A stretch of DNA of 64,000 bases, from contig CAKSZX010000004.1 in the NCBI GenBank assembly GCA_934526065.1, forward strand, positions 1-64,000. Reading direction: 5' to 3'. Positions 17,376 to 25,888 of this stretch are shown piece by piece. The notes beneath the pieces were generated by a model. It was not told where the DNA came from, made no database searches, and was given only the letters and a program-made list of their open reading frames with translations. A program made the translations under genes and the position numbers. This DNA is from an uncultured Oscillospiraceae bacterium. Lineage in GTDB: Bacteria; Bacillota; Clostridia; Oscillospirales; Ruminococcaceae. How positions within the stretch are numbered: the stretch's first letter is position 1; every line of letters starts with the position of its first letter.

Positions 17376-17405
17376 AGAGAAGGGCAACCTTCTCTTTTGT
17401 TTTTA
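17376..17405 (+). terminator. Attenuator-like hairpin in the rimP-nusA leader
   Basis: Perfect 8-bp stem AGAGAAGG/CCTTCTCT closed by a GCAA (GNRA) tetraloop, followed by TTTGTTTTT. It lies between promoter and first gene, so it can only act as a leader attenuator or RNA-stability element. Confidence 0.7.
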
Positions 17406-17428
17406 AATTTTTTAAGGAGGTAATCTGC

Positions 17429-17908
17429 TTGGCTAAGGGCAAAAAGGCAACGGAAATCGTTGAGGAAATCGTAAAACCGGTTTGTGACGAAATGGGGCTC
17501 ATTCTTTGGGATGTCAGATTTGAAAAAGAAGGCCCGGATTGGTATTTGAGAGTATTTATTGATAAGGATAACGACAGAATAAACATTGATGAATGTGAAA
17601 ATCTGTCAAGGGCTGTTGACCCGCTTATTGATGCGGCTGATCCGATTGAACAAAATTATTATTTTGAAGTTTCTTCACGGGGGCTGGGCAGAAAACTTAC
17701 AAGGCCGTTTCATTTTGAAAAGAAAATGGGAGAAGTTGTTTCGGCTCGCCTTATCCGTGCAAAAGACGGTGTAAAGGAAATCAAAGGCGTTCTCAAAGAC
17801 TACGACAACGGCTATGTAACGATAGAAAGAGATGACGGCGCACAGTTTGTTATTGACACAAAGGAAACATCGTATATAAAGCTGTGTGACGACGAAGACT
17901 TATTTTAG
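17429..17908 (+). CDS. rimP: Ribosome maturation factor RimP
   Basis: 159 residues from the TTG at 17429, 8 nt after AAGGAGG; longer readings start inside the leader hairpin region. RimP helps 30S subunit assembly. Visible: VKPVCDEMGLILWDVRFEKEGPDWYLRVFIDKD (N-terminal alpha/beta domain), ECENLSRAVDPLID and EVSSRGLGRKLTRPFHF (conserved SPG-like region), then a C-terminal Sm-like barrel (GVLKDYDNGYVTIE). It is the first gene of the operon and is followed 14 bp later by nusA, the classical order. Confidence 0.95.
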   Translation: MAKGKKATEIVEEIVKPVCDEMGLILWDVRFEKEGPDWYLRVFIDKDNDRINIDECENLSRAVDPLIDAADPIEQNYYFEVSSRGLGRKLTRPFHFEKKMGEVVSARLIRAKDGVKEIKGVLKDYDNGYVTIERDDGAQFVIDTKETSYIKLCDDEDLF

Positions 17909-17922
17909 GAGAAAGACAGAAA

Positions 17923-18972
17923 ATGAATAAGGAATTTTTTGACGCTCTCGATGTAATCGAGAAAGAGAGAAATATTAAAAAAGAAGTTTTGCTTGAAAAA
18001 ATCACAAAGGCAATGGAAGTTGCTGTTTCAAAAGACCTTGGTATCGAGGGAAATGTGAGAGTTGAAGCAGACGAGAAAAAGAAAAACTTTACGGTTTCAA
18101 TTGTTAAAACCGTTGTAAATGAAGTTGAGGACCCGGATTGCGAAATCAGCCTTGAAGAGGCAAGAGAAATCAACGCAAGAGCCACAATAGGTACAGAGCT
18201 TGCAATTCCTCTTAAAACAAAAGATTTCGGCTACATTGCGGTAGGCGCAGCTAAAAACGTTATCCGCCAGGGTATCAAGGAGGCAGAAAAAGAACAGCTT
18301 TTCGCCGATATGCAGGGTAAAATTCACGAGCTTGTAACAGGCACTGTGCTGAGAATAAGCGAAAAAAGCGGCGCCGCAATTCTTCAAATCGGTTCAAACG
18401 AATTTGTACTTCCGAAAGAAGAACAAATTCCCGGTGAGGTTATCGAAGTGGGCGACAGTGTAAAAGTTTATGTTGCCGATGTGGTTTCCACCGAAAGAGG
18501 CCCGAAGATAATGCTTTCAAGAACTCATTCAAACTTTGTGGCAAGACTTTTTGAACTTGAAGTACCTGAAATTTTTGACGGTACAGTAGAAATTAAATCA
18601 ATCAGCCGTGAGGCCGGCCGGAGAACAAAAATGGCAGTTTGGTCAAAAGACGAAAATGTTGATCCTATCGGCGCTTGCATAGGTTCAAGAAGAGCCAGAA
18701 TCGAAAGTGTTTTGAGCCAGCTTAACGGCGAAAAGATAGATATTATCAAGTACAGCGAGGATCCGGCAGAATTTATCAAAGCCGCACTTTCACCGTCACG
18801 GGTGACTTCCGTTGAAATCATTTCACAGCAGCCCAAAGCTTGCAGAGTTACCGTTCCGGACGAACAGCTTTCACTTGCAATCGGCAACAAAGGCCAAAAT
18901 GCAAGACTTGCCGCACATCTTACAGGCTATAAGATTGATATTCACCCTGAAAGCGGTTACTTCGGCGAATAA
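17923..18972 (+). CDS. nusA: Transcription termination/antitermination factor NusA
   Basis: 349 residues, the short form without C-terminal acidic repeats, usual for Firmicutes. Domains in order: N-terminal RNA-polymerase-binding domain (1-125), S1 (about 135-200, GTVLRISEKSGAAILQIG), KH1 (about 230-280, DPIGACIGSRRARIESV) and KH2 (about 300-345, LAIGNKGQNARLAAHLTGYKIDI). It binds elongating RNA polymerase and modulates pausing and hairpin-dependent termination. TAGGAG precedes the ATG. Since NusA itself acts at hairpins, the leader hairpin at 17376-17405 could give feedback; this is inference. Confidence 0.97.
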   Translation: MNKEFFDALDVIEKERNIKKEVLLEKITKAMEVAVSKDLGIEGNVRVEADEKKKNFTVSIVKTVVNEVEDPDCEISLEEAREINARATIGTELAIPLKTKDFGYIAVGAAKNVIRQGIKEAEKEQLFADMQGKIHELVTGTVLRISEKSGAAILQIGSNEFVLPKEEQIPGEVIEVGDSVKVYVADVVSTERGPKIMLSRTHSNFVARLFELEVPEIFDGTVEIKSISREAGRRTKMAVWSKDENVDPIGACIGSRRARIESVLSQLNGEKIDIIKYSEDPAEFIKAALSPSRVTSVEIISQQPKACRVTVPDEQLSLAIGNKGQNARLAAHLTGYKIDIHPESGYFGE

Positions 18973-18987
18973 TCGGGAGGCGTTTTT

Positions 18988-19254
18988 ATGGCAATAAGAA
19001 AAATTCCTCAAAGAAGATGCGTAGGCTGCGGGCAGTCAAAAGACAAGCGAGAGCTGTTGCGTGTGGTAAGAAGCGCAGACGGTGACATCTCCATTGATAT
19101 CACAGGTAAAAAGCGGGGCAGAGGGGCTTATATTTGTAAGGATGTAAACTGTCTTGCCCTTGCCAAGAAAGGCAAAAAACTTGAAAGAGCCTTTGAAACC
19201 GAAATCAGTGATGAAATATACGAAAAACTTGCACGGGAGATAAACGTTGAATAA
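18988..19254 (+). CDS. rnpM: RNase P modulator RnpM (YlxR, DUF448)
   Basis: 88 residues. The YlxR signature is clear: IPQRRCVGCGQSKDKRELLR followed by GRGAYICKD and CLALAKKGKKLERAF. This RNA-binding protein, always near nusA and infB, has been reported as a modulator of RNase P in Bacillus. GGGAGG lies upstream. It overlaps the next gene by 8 bp. Confidence 0.93.
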   Translation: MAIRKIPQRRCVGCGQSKDKRELLRVVRSADGDISIDITGKKRGRGAYICKDVNCLALAKKGKKLERAFETEISDEIYEKLAREINVE

Positions 19255-19555
19255 AATATTATTTGCAATATCTCTTGCAAGAAAATCCGGCAAGGTGTCA
19301 ATGGGTTTTGACATGGTAAAAGAACGGATCGAAAAAAACAGAGCAAAAGCAGTTGTGCTGGCAGCGGACACCAGCCGGCGCACAGGCGAAAATATAAAAA
19401 GATTGACAGGCAGTAAAGTGCCGTTATATACAGTCGGCTTAACACAGTACGATTTATCAACTGTATGCGGCAGGCTTACCGGGGTGATTTCCGTCAATGA
19501 TGAAAATTTGGCGGTTCTTTTGTCCGGTTCAATCAAACAAACAGAAGGAGAGTAA
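19247..19555 (+). CDS. ylxQ: L7Ae/L30e-family ribosomal-like protein YlxQ
   Basis: 102 residues from a TTG at 19247 with GGGAGA upstream, overlapping rnpM. The L7Ae fold is suggested by LLFAISLARKSGKVSMG-like N-terminus, KAVVLAADTSRRTGENIKRL, VPLYTVGLTQYDLSTVCGR and VISVNDENLA. This K-turn-type RNA-binding protein is a regular member of nusA-infB operons; its exact role is unclear. Confidence 0.9.
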   Translation: MNKILFAISLARKSGKVSMGFDMVKERIEKNRAKAVVLAADTSRRTGENIKRLTGSKVPLYTVGLTQYDLSTVCGRLTGVISVNDENLAVLLSGSIKQTEGE

Positions 19556-19558
19556 CAG

Positions 19559-22132
19559 ATGGTTATAAAATACAAAGCAAGCAATCTTATTGCGGACTTT
19601 AACCTCAATGCCAAAACAGCTCTTACAACTTTAAGCGAACTCCTTGGCACTGAAATTAAAAAGTCGACTGTCCTCACGGAAGAACAGGCTAATGTAGCTT
19701 TCGAGGCCTTGTCAAATAAGGCTAAAATAGAAAACGCTGCCGAATATCTGTCAAGTGCGGCTAAAAAGCAGCAGGAAAAACAGGCAGAAAAACCTGCACG
19801 GGATGTTAAAAAAGAACAGCCACAAAAATCCGAACGCCCAAAAGACGGCAAAAAGGACAATAAAGATAACAAAAATAAAAAGGACGCCAAGGAAAACAAA
19901 ACCGCTAAACCACAGGATAATAAAAAACCGGCTGAAAATAAAGAGGTTAAAAAGGAAAATAAACCTCAAAACGGTAAAAGCAATAATTCCGGCAACAACA
20001 AGGGAAACGGCAACAGCAAACCCCAGGCAGATAAAGCGTCCTCAAACGAGCCTTTGAAGAGAGCAGACGGCACAATAGTTGAGAACGCTCATAAACAGAA
20101 AAAGGCCGAAAAGCAGAACACGGTAAAACAGGAAAGAGTTACAATCACTGTTGACACACGCCAGACAGGTTTTGTGGATATGAACAAGTTTGACGAAAAG
20201 TACGATCGGCTTGCACAGACAAAATCTTTCGGCGGCGGACAGAGAAAAAACCAGTCCGGCGGCAAACAGAAAATTAAAAATAAAAACAACAACAGACAGC
20301 AGAACAACTTTGGCAAAAAGAAAGTTGAAACCGAAGCACAGCGCCTTGAAAGACTTCAGCTTGAAAAGGCAAGACACGCTCAGCTTAAAGTGCAAATTCC
20401 TGACGAAATCACAGTCGGCGAACTTGCCACAAGGCTTAAAGCAACAGCCAGCGATGTAATTAAAAAACTTATGACTTTGGGTGTAATGGCATCTGTAAGC
20501 CAGGTTATCGACTTTGATACGGCCAGCGTTGTAGCCGAGGAAATGGGTGCAAAGGTTGAAAAAGAAGTTGTTGTAACTATCGAGGAGAGACTTTTTGACG
20601 AGGTTGAGGACACACGGGAAAACACCCGGGAACGCCCTCCGGTAGTTGTTGTTATGGGTCACGTTGACCACGGCAAAACTTCCCTTTTGGACGCTATCAG
20701 AAAAACTCATGTAACACAGGGCGAAGCCGGCGGCATTACACAGCACATCGGCGCTTACCAGGTAGTTGCAGGCGGTAAGAAGATTACTTTCTTGGATACT
20801 CCGGGTCACGAGGCATTTACTTCTATGCGTCAGCGCGGTGCCATGATTACCGATATAGCTATTTTGGTTGTTGCCGCAGACGACGGTATCATGCCACAGA
20901 CTATCGAATCAATCAACCATGCCAAGGCGGCAAATATCCCGATTATCGTTGCCATCAACAAAATGGATAAACCGACGGCCAACCCGGAAAAAGTAAAGCA
21001 GGGTCTTACGGAATACGGCCTTGTACCGGAAGAATGGGGCGGCGATACAATCTGCGTGCCTATTTCGGCTCACACAGGTATGGGCATTGACGAATTGCTT
21101 GAAATGGTAAATCTTACAAGCGAAGTAAGTGAACTTAAAGCCAACCCTAACCGCCGTGCAAAAGGTGCGGTTATCGAGGCAAGACTTGATAAAGGTCTCG
21201 GCCCGGTTGCCACAATTTTGGTGCAGAACGGTACACTTCACAAAGGTGATGTCCTCATTGCAGGCACAGCCGTAGGTCGTGTAAGAGTTATGAAGAACGA
21301 TAAGGGACAGCGTGTTGAAGAGGCAGGTCCGTCAACACCTGTTGAAATCACAGGTCTTACGGAAGTTCCGGCAGCGGGAGATTTGTTTGATGCAGTCGAG
21401 GACGAAAAACTTGCAAGAGAACTGGCGGAAAAGAGAGCAACAGCTATTAAAGAAGAAAGATTTAACAGCTATCAGAAGGTTACTTTGGACAACTTGTTCA
21501 GCCAGATTGCCCAGGGCGAGATGAAGGAATTGCCGATTATTGTTAAAGCGGACGTTCAGGGTTCTGCCGAGGCAGTTAAGCAGTCACTTGAAAAAATATC
21601 AAATGATGAGGTTCGTGTAAAGGTAATTCACGCCGCAGTAGGCGCTATCAACAAGAGCGATGTTATGCTTGCTTCTGCATCTAATGCCATTATCATCGGC
21701 TTTAACGTTCGCCCGGATGCAACCGCAAAGCGGGACGCCGAGCAAAACAATGTTGAACTTCGTCTTTATCGTGTTATCTATGACGCTATTAATGATGTTA
21801 AGGATGCTATGAAGGGTATGCTTGCGCCTAAGTTCAGAGAAGTTGAACTGGGCCAGGCAGAAGTAAGAAGTGTCTACAAGATTTCTTCCGTTGGCACAAT
21901 CGCCGGCTGTTATGTAAAATCAGGTAAGGTTGCAAGAAACGCAAAGATCAGATTGGTTCGTGACGGCATCGTTATCACAGAGGATGAAATCGCATCACTC
22001 CGTCGTTTCAAAGACGATGTAAAGGAAGTTGCACAAAACTTTGAGTGCGGCATCGGTCTTGAAAAGTATCAGGACATTAAAGAGGGAGATATTTTTGAAT
22101 CCTTCATCATCGAAGAATATCGTGAAGAATAA
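19559..22132 (+). CDS. infB: Translation initiation factor IF-2
   Basis: 857 residues. IF-2 is the GTPase that positions initiator tRNA on the 30S subunit and promotes 50S joining. An N-terminal segment and a long Lys/Asn/Gln-rich, low-complexity linker (about residues 70-260) precede the IF2_N domain (about 280-340). The GTPase domain has G1 GHVDHGKT (about residue 366), GGITQHIGAY (switch I), DTPGHEAF (G3) and NKMDKP (G4). Domains II, III and IV follow, with the fMet-tRNA-binding C-terminus near SVGTIAGCYVKSGKV. GGAG lies 9 nt upstream. A hairpin after the gene (22145-22172) may reduce read-through to rbfA. Confidence 0.98.
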   Translation: MVIKYKASNLIADFNLNAKTALTTLSELLGTEIKKSTVLTEEQANVAFEALSNKAKIENAAEYLSSAAKKQQEKQAEKPARDVKKEQPQKSERPKDGKKDNKDNKNKKDAKENKTAKPQDNKKPAENKEVKKENKPQNGKSNNSGNNKGNGNSKPQADKASSNEPLKRADGTIVENAHKQKKAEKQNTVKQERVTITVDTRQTGFVDMNKFDEKYDRLAQTKSFGGGQRKNQSGGKQKIKNKNNNRQQNNFGKKKVETEAQRLERLQLEKARHAQLKVQIPDEITVGELATRLKATASDVIKKLMTLGVMASVSQVIDFDTASVVAEEMGAKVEKEVVVTIEERLFDEVEDTRENTRERPPVVVVMGHVDHGKTSLLDAIRKTHVTQGEAGGITQHIGAYQVVAGGKKITFLDTPGHEAFTSMRQRGAMITDIAILVVAADDGIMPQTIESINHAKAANIPIIVAINKMDKPTANPEKVKQGLTEYGLVPEEWGGDTICVPISAHTGMGIDELLEMVNLTSEVSELKANPNRRAKGAVIEARLDKGLGPVATILVQNGTLHKGDVLIAGTAVGRVRVMKNDKGQRVEEAGPSTPVEITGLTEVPAAGDLFDAVEDEKLARELAEKRATAIKEERFNSYQKVTLDNLFSQIAQGEMKELPIIVKADVQGSAEAVKQSLEKISNDEVRVKVIHAAVGAINKSDVMLASASNAIIIGFNVRPDATAKRDAEQNNVELRLYRVIYDAINDVKDAMKGMLAPKFREVELGQAEVRSVYKISSVGTIAGCYVKSGKVARNAKIRLVRDGIVITEDEIASLRRFKDDVKEVAQNFECGIGLEKYQDIKEGDIFESFIIEEYREE

Positions 22133-22144
22133 TATAAATAACAT

Positions 22145-22172
22145 AACAAGGCGGCGTAACTGCCGCTTTGTT
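22145..22172 (+). terminator. Hairpin between infB and rbfA
   Basis: AACAAGGCGGC/GCCGCTTTGTT is an 11-bp stem with one G-U pair and a 6-nt loop. No real T-run follows, so it is more likely a partial terminator or mRNA-processing stem than a full stop. Confidence 0.5.
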
Positions 22173-22194
22173 TAAATGAAAGGGGTAATTTTTA

Positions 22195-22545
22195 ATGAAC
22201 TCAACAAAAGTTGAAAGACTTAACGAAGATATAAAAAAAGAGTTGATTTCTATCGTATCTCAAATGAAAGATCCGCGTCTTGATTGCTTTTGGACAATTA
22301 TGCGTGTTGAAACAAGCCCGGACTTGACAAACGCCAAAGTTCATATCAGCGTTTTGGACGGCGATGAGGCATGCGAAAACGCAATTAAAGCCCTTACAAA
22401 GGCTCAAGGGTTTATCAGAGGCGAACTTTCAAAGCGTTTGCACATAAGACGTAGCCCGGAATTTACATTTGTAAAAGACGAAGGCGCCGCATACGCACAG
22501 AAGATAGATGATATTTTAAGGGAAATCAAGGAAAATGGCAAATAA
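22195..22545 (+). CDS. rbfA: Ribosome-binding factor A
   Basis: 116 residues. RbfA is a KH-fold protein needed for maturation of the 16S rRNA 5' end. Visible: RLNEDIKKELISIVSQMKDPRLDCFWTIMRVE (family start), NAKVHISVLDG, GFIRGELSKRLHIRRSPEFTFVKDE (KH region). AAAGGGG lies upstream. Its end overlaps the nrnA start by 11 bp, so the two are coupled. Confidence 0.95.
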   Translation: MNSTKVERLNEDIKKELISIVSQMKDPRLDCFWTIMRVETSPDLTNAKVHISVLDGDEACENAIKALTKAQGFIRGELSKRLHIRRSPEFTFVKDEGAAYAQKIDDILREIKENGK

Positions 22546-23488
22546 TATAACCGTTGAACAGACGGCGCAAATGCTGCTTGATAATGACAATATATTGCTT
22601 ATGTGTCATAAAAGCCCGGACGGTGATACCTTGGGCAGTGCCGCAGCCTTGTGTTACGGCCTTAAACAGGCAGGCAAAACCTGCGCTGTTGTCTGCGCCG
22701 ATAAAATACCCGCAAAGTATGATTATCTGAATTTACCTGTTTACGCCGGAGAATTTGATATAAAATTCAAGGTTGCCGTCGATGTGGCAAGTTTGCCCTT
22801 GCTTGGGGATATACCGGCGCAATATAAAGAAAATATAGAGCTTTGTATAGACCACCATGGCTCAAATCAGCTGTACAGCGAAAATGTTTGTCTTAAAGGC
22901 GATTATCCTGCGGCGGCACAGCTTGTATATGAAATTTTGCAGGCAATGGGCACGGAAATAACCAAAGACATTGCCAATGCTCTTTATACCGGAATAATAA
23001 CCGACACAGGATGTTTTATGTATTCGTCCACATCGGCCTATACTCATATTGTGGCGGCACAACTTATGGAAAAGGGTGCGGAGCATGCAAAGTTAAACGA
23101 AAAATTCTTTATGGAAAAAAGTGCCAAAACTGTGGAACTTGAAAAATTCGCCCTCAACAATTATGAATACTATTTCGGCGGTAAATGTGTTATTTTGTCA
23201 TTGTCGGCAGAAGATTTACAAAGAATAAACCCGGAGCCTACGGATTTAGACGGTCTTGTTTCAATGGCAAGAGGCTTTGAGGGGGTTGAGTGTTCGGTTA
23301 TGTTTAAGCAGACAGAGGAAAACACTTTTAAATGCTCTGTCAGAACCGGCGAAAGTATGAATGCATCGAAAATTGCTGCGGCTTTCGGCGGCGGCGGACA
23401 CATAAGGGCGGCGGGGTGCGTTATAAATGGCAACCTGACGGATATAAAAAGTGATATGTTAAAGGAAATCGGTAAACAATGTCAATAG
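22535..23488 (+). CDS. nrnA: Bifunctional oligoribonuclease / PAP phosphatase NrnA (DHH family)
   Basis: 317 residues. The DHH domain shows MCHKSPDGDTLGSAAAL, VAVDVA and the signature LCIDHHGSN, plus GIITDTGCF; the DHHA1 domain ends with AAAFGGGGHIRAAGC. Members hydrolyse short RNA oligonucleotides and 3'-phosphoadenosine 5'-phosphate; many also cleave pGpG or pApA from cyclic dinucleotide turnover. Placement between rbfA and truB is standard in Firmicutes. It overlaps truB by 10 bp. Confidence 0.94.
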   Translation: MANNITVEQTAQMLLDNDNILLMCHKSPDGDTLGSAAALCYGLKQAGKTCAVVCADKIPAKYDYLNLPVYAGEFDIKFKVAVDVASLPLLGDIPAQYKENIELCIDHHGSNQLYSENVCLKGDYPAAAQLVYEILQAMGTEITKDIANALYTGIITDTGCFMYSSTSAYTHIVAAQLMEKGAEHAKLNEKFFMEKSAKTVELEKFALNNYEYYFGGKCVILSLSAEDLQRINPEPTDLDGLVSMARGFEGVECSVMFKQTEENTFKCSVRTGESMNASKIAAAFGGGGHIRAAGCVINGNLTDIKSDMLKEIGKQCQ

Positions 23489-24396
23489 AGAAAATCGACC
23501 GCAACGGAATAATAATTCTATATAAAGAACAGGACTGGACGAGTTTTGATGTGGTTGCAAAACGGAGGGGCATCTTAGGCACAAGAAAAGTGGGACACTC
23601 CGGCACATTGGACCCTATGGCTACCGGGGTTTTGCCCCTTTTTATGGGCAGAGCCACAAAGGCCGTTGATATGCAGGTTATCAAAGATAAAGAATATGTT
23701 GCCACATTCAAACTCGGAATAAAGACAGACTCCGGGGATATTTTGGGCACTGTCATCGAAGAAAAACCGGTAGATGTTACCGATGAGCAGGTAAAAAGCG
23801 CCGTTATGTCATTTAAAGGAGAAATTTCTCAGATACCGCCTATGTTTTCTGCAATAAAGGTAAACGGACAGCCTTTATATAAACTTGCAAGAAAAGGCAT
23901 TACCGTTGACAGAAACCGGAGATGCGTAACCATAAAAGAAATAGAGATGCTTGACGATGGAAATTTGCCGGAAAACGAATATAAAATTCGTGTTAAATGC
24001 ACCGAGGGAACATATATCAGAACTCTTATTGACGACATAGGGGAAAAACTCGGCTGCGGCGGCGTGATGACAAGCCTTTGCCGCACCATGGCCTGCGGAT
24101 ACACGGCGGAACAGGCGGTTACCATTTCTCAGTTGCAAAAGGCGAGAAAGGAAGGCACAATCGACAGCCTTGTTTTAAGCACCGACACCGTGTTTATGCA
24201 CTTGCCAAGAATAGACCTTTCAAAAGAACTTGCCATGAGAACTTTAAACGGAGCCGAGAGCAGAATATCAAAACCTGACGGAGATTACAGGGTTTATTAT
24301 CACGACAGATTTTTTGCCGTTTCAAATATCACCGATAAAAAATTAAAAGTGATTAAATTGTTTACTGAAAAAGAAAAGGAAAATTTAGATGCTTGA
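23479..24396 (+). CDS. truB: tRNA pseudouridine(55) synthase
   Basis: 305 residues. TruB makes pseudouridine 55 in the T loop of tRNAs. The catalytic motif GHSGTLDPMATGVLPL (catalytic Asp) is at about residues 36-51, followed by KEYVATFKLGIKTDSGD, FKGEISQIPPMFSAIKVNG and CTEGTYIRTLIDDIGEKLGCGG. It overlaps nrnA upstream and ribF downstream by 8 bp, so it is embedded in the operon. Confidence 0.97.
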   Translation: MSIEKIDRNGIIILYKEQDWTSFDVVAKRRGILGTRKVGHSGTLDPMATGVLPLFMGRATKAVDMQVIKDKEYVATFKLGIKTDSGDILGTVIEEKPVDVTDEQVKSAVMSFKGEISQIPPMFSAIKVNGQPLYKLARKGITVDRNRRCVTIKEIEMLDDGNLPENEYKIRVKCTEGTYIRTLIDDIGEKLGCGGVMTSLCRTMACGYTAEQAVTISQLQKARKEGTIDSLVLSTDTVFMHLPRIDLSKELAMRTLNGAESRISKPDGDYRVYYHDRFFAVSNITDKKLKVIKLFTEKEKENLDA

Positions 24397-25303
24397 AGTA
24401 TATGATATAGGTTGGAAAAACGAAAAAAATTCCGCCGTGGCTCTGGGGTATTTTGACGGCGTTCATATAGCTCACCAATATCTTATTAAACTTATGGACG
24501 ACTACGCCGGCAAACACGGTTTGCAAAGGGCAATTTTTACATTTACAAAAACGGTAAAATTAGGTCATAAAGGCAAGGATATATATACTCAAAATCAAAA
24601 ACTTGACTGTATGGAAAAACTTGGCGTAGAGCTTTTTTACTCACCGGATTTTGCTGTGTTCTCACGGCTTACACCGGAAGAATTCGTAACCGATGTACTT
24701 ATAAAGTCTATGGGGGCAAAGGCTGTATTCTGCGGTGAAAACTTTTTCTTCGGAAAAAACAGACGGGGAAATGTGGAGGTTCTGAAAGAACTTTGCCAAA
24801 AGTACGGCATAGATTTTGTAGAGGCGGATACGGTTAAAATAGGCGATACCGTAGTAAGCAGTACCGCCATAAGAAACGCCATCGGGGCAGGTGACATAGA
24901 GTTTGCCAATAAAATGCTTGGCAGACCGTATTCCGTTGAGTTTGTTGTTGTCCACGGCAAGGAAAACGGCAGAAAAATGGGCACTCCTACAATAAACCAA
25001 ATTTACCCGGAAAGCATGTGCTCGCCTTTGCCGGGAGTGTATATAACAAGAACTTTGGTTGATGGGGTTTATTATCCCTCTGCCACCGGTTTCGGCCCAC
25101 GCCCCACATTTAACGGCACAAACCTCACTTGCGAAACCTATATAAAGGGCTATGACGGAAATTTGTACGACAGAGAGATAAAAGTTGAATTTTTTAAATA
25201 CCTTTTCGGTGCAAGAAAATTTGACACAATGGACGAGCTTGGCAAAATGATAAGAGATGCCGCCGCCTCTGCCGAAGAATACTTGGCGGAAATCAATATA
25301 TAA
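24389..25303 (+). CDS. ribF: Bifunctional riboflavin kinase / FAD synthetase
   Basis: 304 residues. RibF phosphorylates riboflavin to FMN and adenylylates FMN to FAD. The N-terminal nucleotidyltransferase half has ALGYFDGVHIAHQYLI and GENFFFGKNRRGN and ends VVSSTAIRNAIGAGDIEFANKMLGRPY. The C-terminal kinase half has GRKMGTPTINQIYPESMCSPLPGVY and ATGFGPRPTFNGTN. The kinase motif reads MGTPTIN, with the PTAN-type core altered to PTIN. It is the last gene of the rimP operon; its order after truB is conserved in Firmicutes. Confidence 0.95.
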   Translation: MLEVYDIGWKNEKNSAVALGYFDGVHIAHQYLIKLMDDYAGKHGLQRAIFTFTKTVKLGHKGKDIYTQNQKLDCMEKLGVELFYSPDFAVFSRLTPEEFVTDVLIKSMGAKAVFCGENFFFGKNRRGNVEVLKELCQKYGIDFVEADTVKIGDTVVSSTAIRNAIGAGDIEFANKMLGRPYSVEFVVVHGKENGRKMGTPTINQIYPESMCSPLPGVYITRTLVDGVYYPSATGFGPRPTFNGTNLTCETYIKGYDGNLYDREIKVEFFKYLFGARKFDTMDELGKMIRDAAASAEEYLAEINI

Positions 25304-25310
25304 ATTCTGC

Positions 25311-25339
25311 TTTACAAACCGCCGTTTTGGTGATATAAT
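25311..25339 (+). promoter_or_regulatory. rpsO promoter
   Basis: TTTACA (25311-25316), a 17-bp spacer and TATAAT (25334-25339), directly after ribF. The transcript should start near 25346. Confidence 0.75.
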
Positions 25340-25345
25340 CTTACA

Positions 25346-25437
25346 GTAACCTATGAATCGGCATAAGGAGAAAGCCCAAGGGCGTTCACCGACCTTTTGC
25401 TGAGTTATGGGCAAATAACAGAAAGGTGAAAATAATT
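25346..25437 (+). ncRNA. Structured rpsO leader, candidate S15 autoregulatory element
   Basis: The roughly 92-nt leader has several pairing arms: TCGG with CCGA, GCCC with GGGC, AAGG with CCTT and CATAA with TTATG. Together they suggest a small multi-helix or pseudoknot fold ending just before the AAAGGTG ribosome site. S15 represses its own mRNA in many bacteria through varied leaders, so this is a reasonable but unproven reading. Confidence 0.45.
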
Positions 25438-25695
25438 ATGATTAACAAACAGGAAATTATCGCATCTTACCGGATGCACGAAGGCGACACAGGTTCACCT
25501 GAGGTTCAGATTGCTTTGCTCACAGCAAGAATCAACCACCTCACTGAACACCTCAAAACAAACAAGCAGGATAACCACTCACGCCGCGGTCTTTTTAAGA
25601 TGGTTGGTCGTCGTAGAAACTTGCTTGCTTACTTGCAGAAAACAGATATCGAAAGATACCGTGCTATCGTTGCAAAACTTGGTTTGCGTAAGTAA
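25438..25695 (+). CDS. rpsO: 30S ribosomal protein S15
   Basis: 85 residues from the ATG at 25438; the GTG at 25426 overlaps the Shine-Dalgarno site and is rejected. S15 is a primary 16S rRNA-binding protein of the 30S platform. Family features: HEGDTGSPEVQIALLTARINHLTEHLK, then KQDNHSRRGLFKMVGRRRNLLAYLQKTDIERY. The last residue is the C-terminal lysine of GLRK. It lies between ribF and pnp, the conserved order. Confidence 0.97.
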   Translation: MINKQEIIASYRMHEGDTGSPEVQIALLTARINHLTEHLKTNKQDNHSRRGLFKMVGRRRNLLAYLQKTDIERYRAIVAKLGLRK

Positions 25696-25746
25696 TTTAC
25701 AGATGATTATAAGGCAGGTGGTAACATCTGCCTTTCCGTCTGTAAA
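25696..25746 (+). other. Nested hairpin after rpsO
   Basis: An outer arm TTTACAGA (25696-25703) pairs with TCTGTAAA (25739-25746) and encloses an inner stem AAGGCAG/CTGCCTT (25711-25734). There is no strong T-run, so it looks like a processing or stability element between rpsO and pnp rather than a plain terminator. Confidence 0.6.
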
Positions 25747-25762
25747 AATGTAATTATTTCCG

Positions 25763-25854
25763 GGCAAGAGAAGATATTATATTTAGCATTTTATTGAGCT
25801 TTTATTTGTGTGATAAAGGCTGAACTTATTGCTAAAAATATAATCTCTCTTGCC
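25763..25854 (+). other. Long pnp leader hairpin (candidate RNase III/PNPase control element)
   Basis: The 26-nt arm 25763-25788 is almost perfectly complementary to 25830-25854. The 41-nt interval contains a second perfect stem (AGCTTTTAT with ATAAAGGCT, one G-U). The whole forms a stacked double-stranded structure of roughly 34 bp ending 34 nt before the pnp start. In E. coli a comparable rpsO-pnp stem is cut by RNase III and then used for PNPase autoregulation; the same role here is inferred. Confidence 0.75.
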
Positions 25855-25888
25855 AGACAATCCCAAATACATTAAAAGGAGATTTACA

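Noticed and set aside
17339..17428. N-terminal extension of RimP
   Set aside because: It would start at the transcription start and run through the leader hairpin; the TTG at 17429 has AAGGAGG at the right distance.
19036..19899. 287-codon minus-strand frame over rnpM-ylxQ-infB
   Set aside because: It crosses three conserved genes on the other strand and is Ser/Phe-rich, a shadow of Lys/Gly-rich coding sequence.
25850..25888. Upstream start of pnp
   Set aside because: It lies inside the 3' arm of the long leader hairpin; the ATG at 25889 has a strong ribosome site and the family N-terminus.
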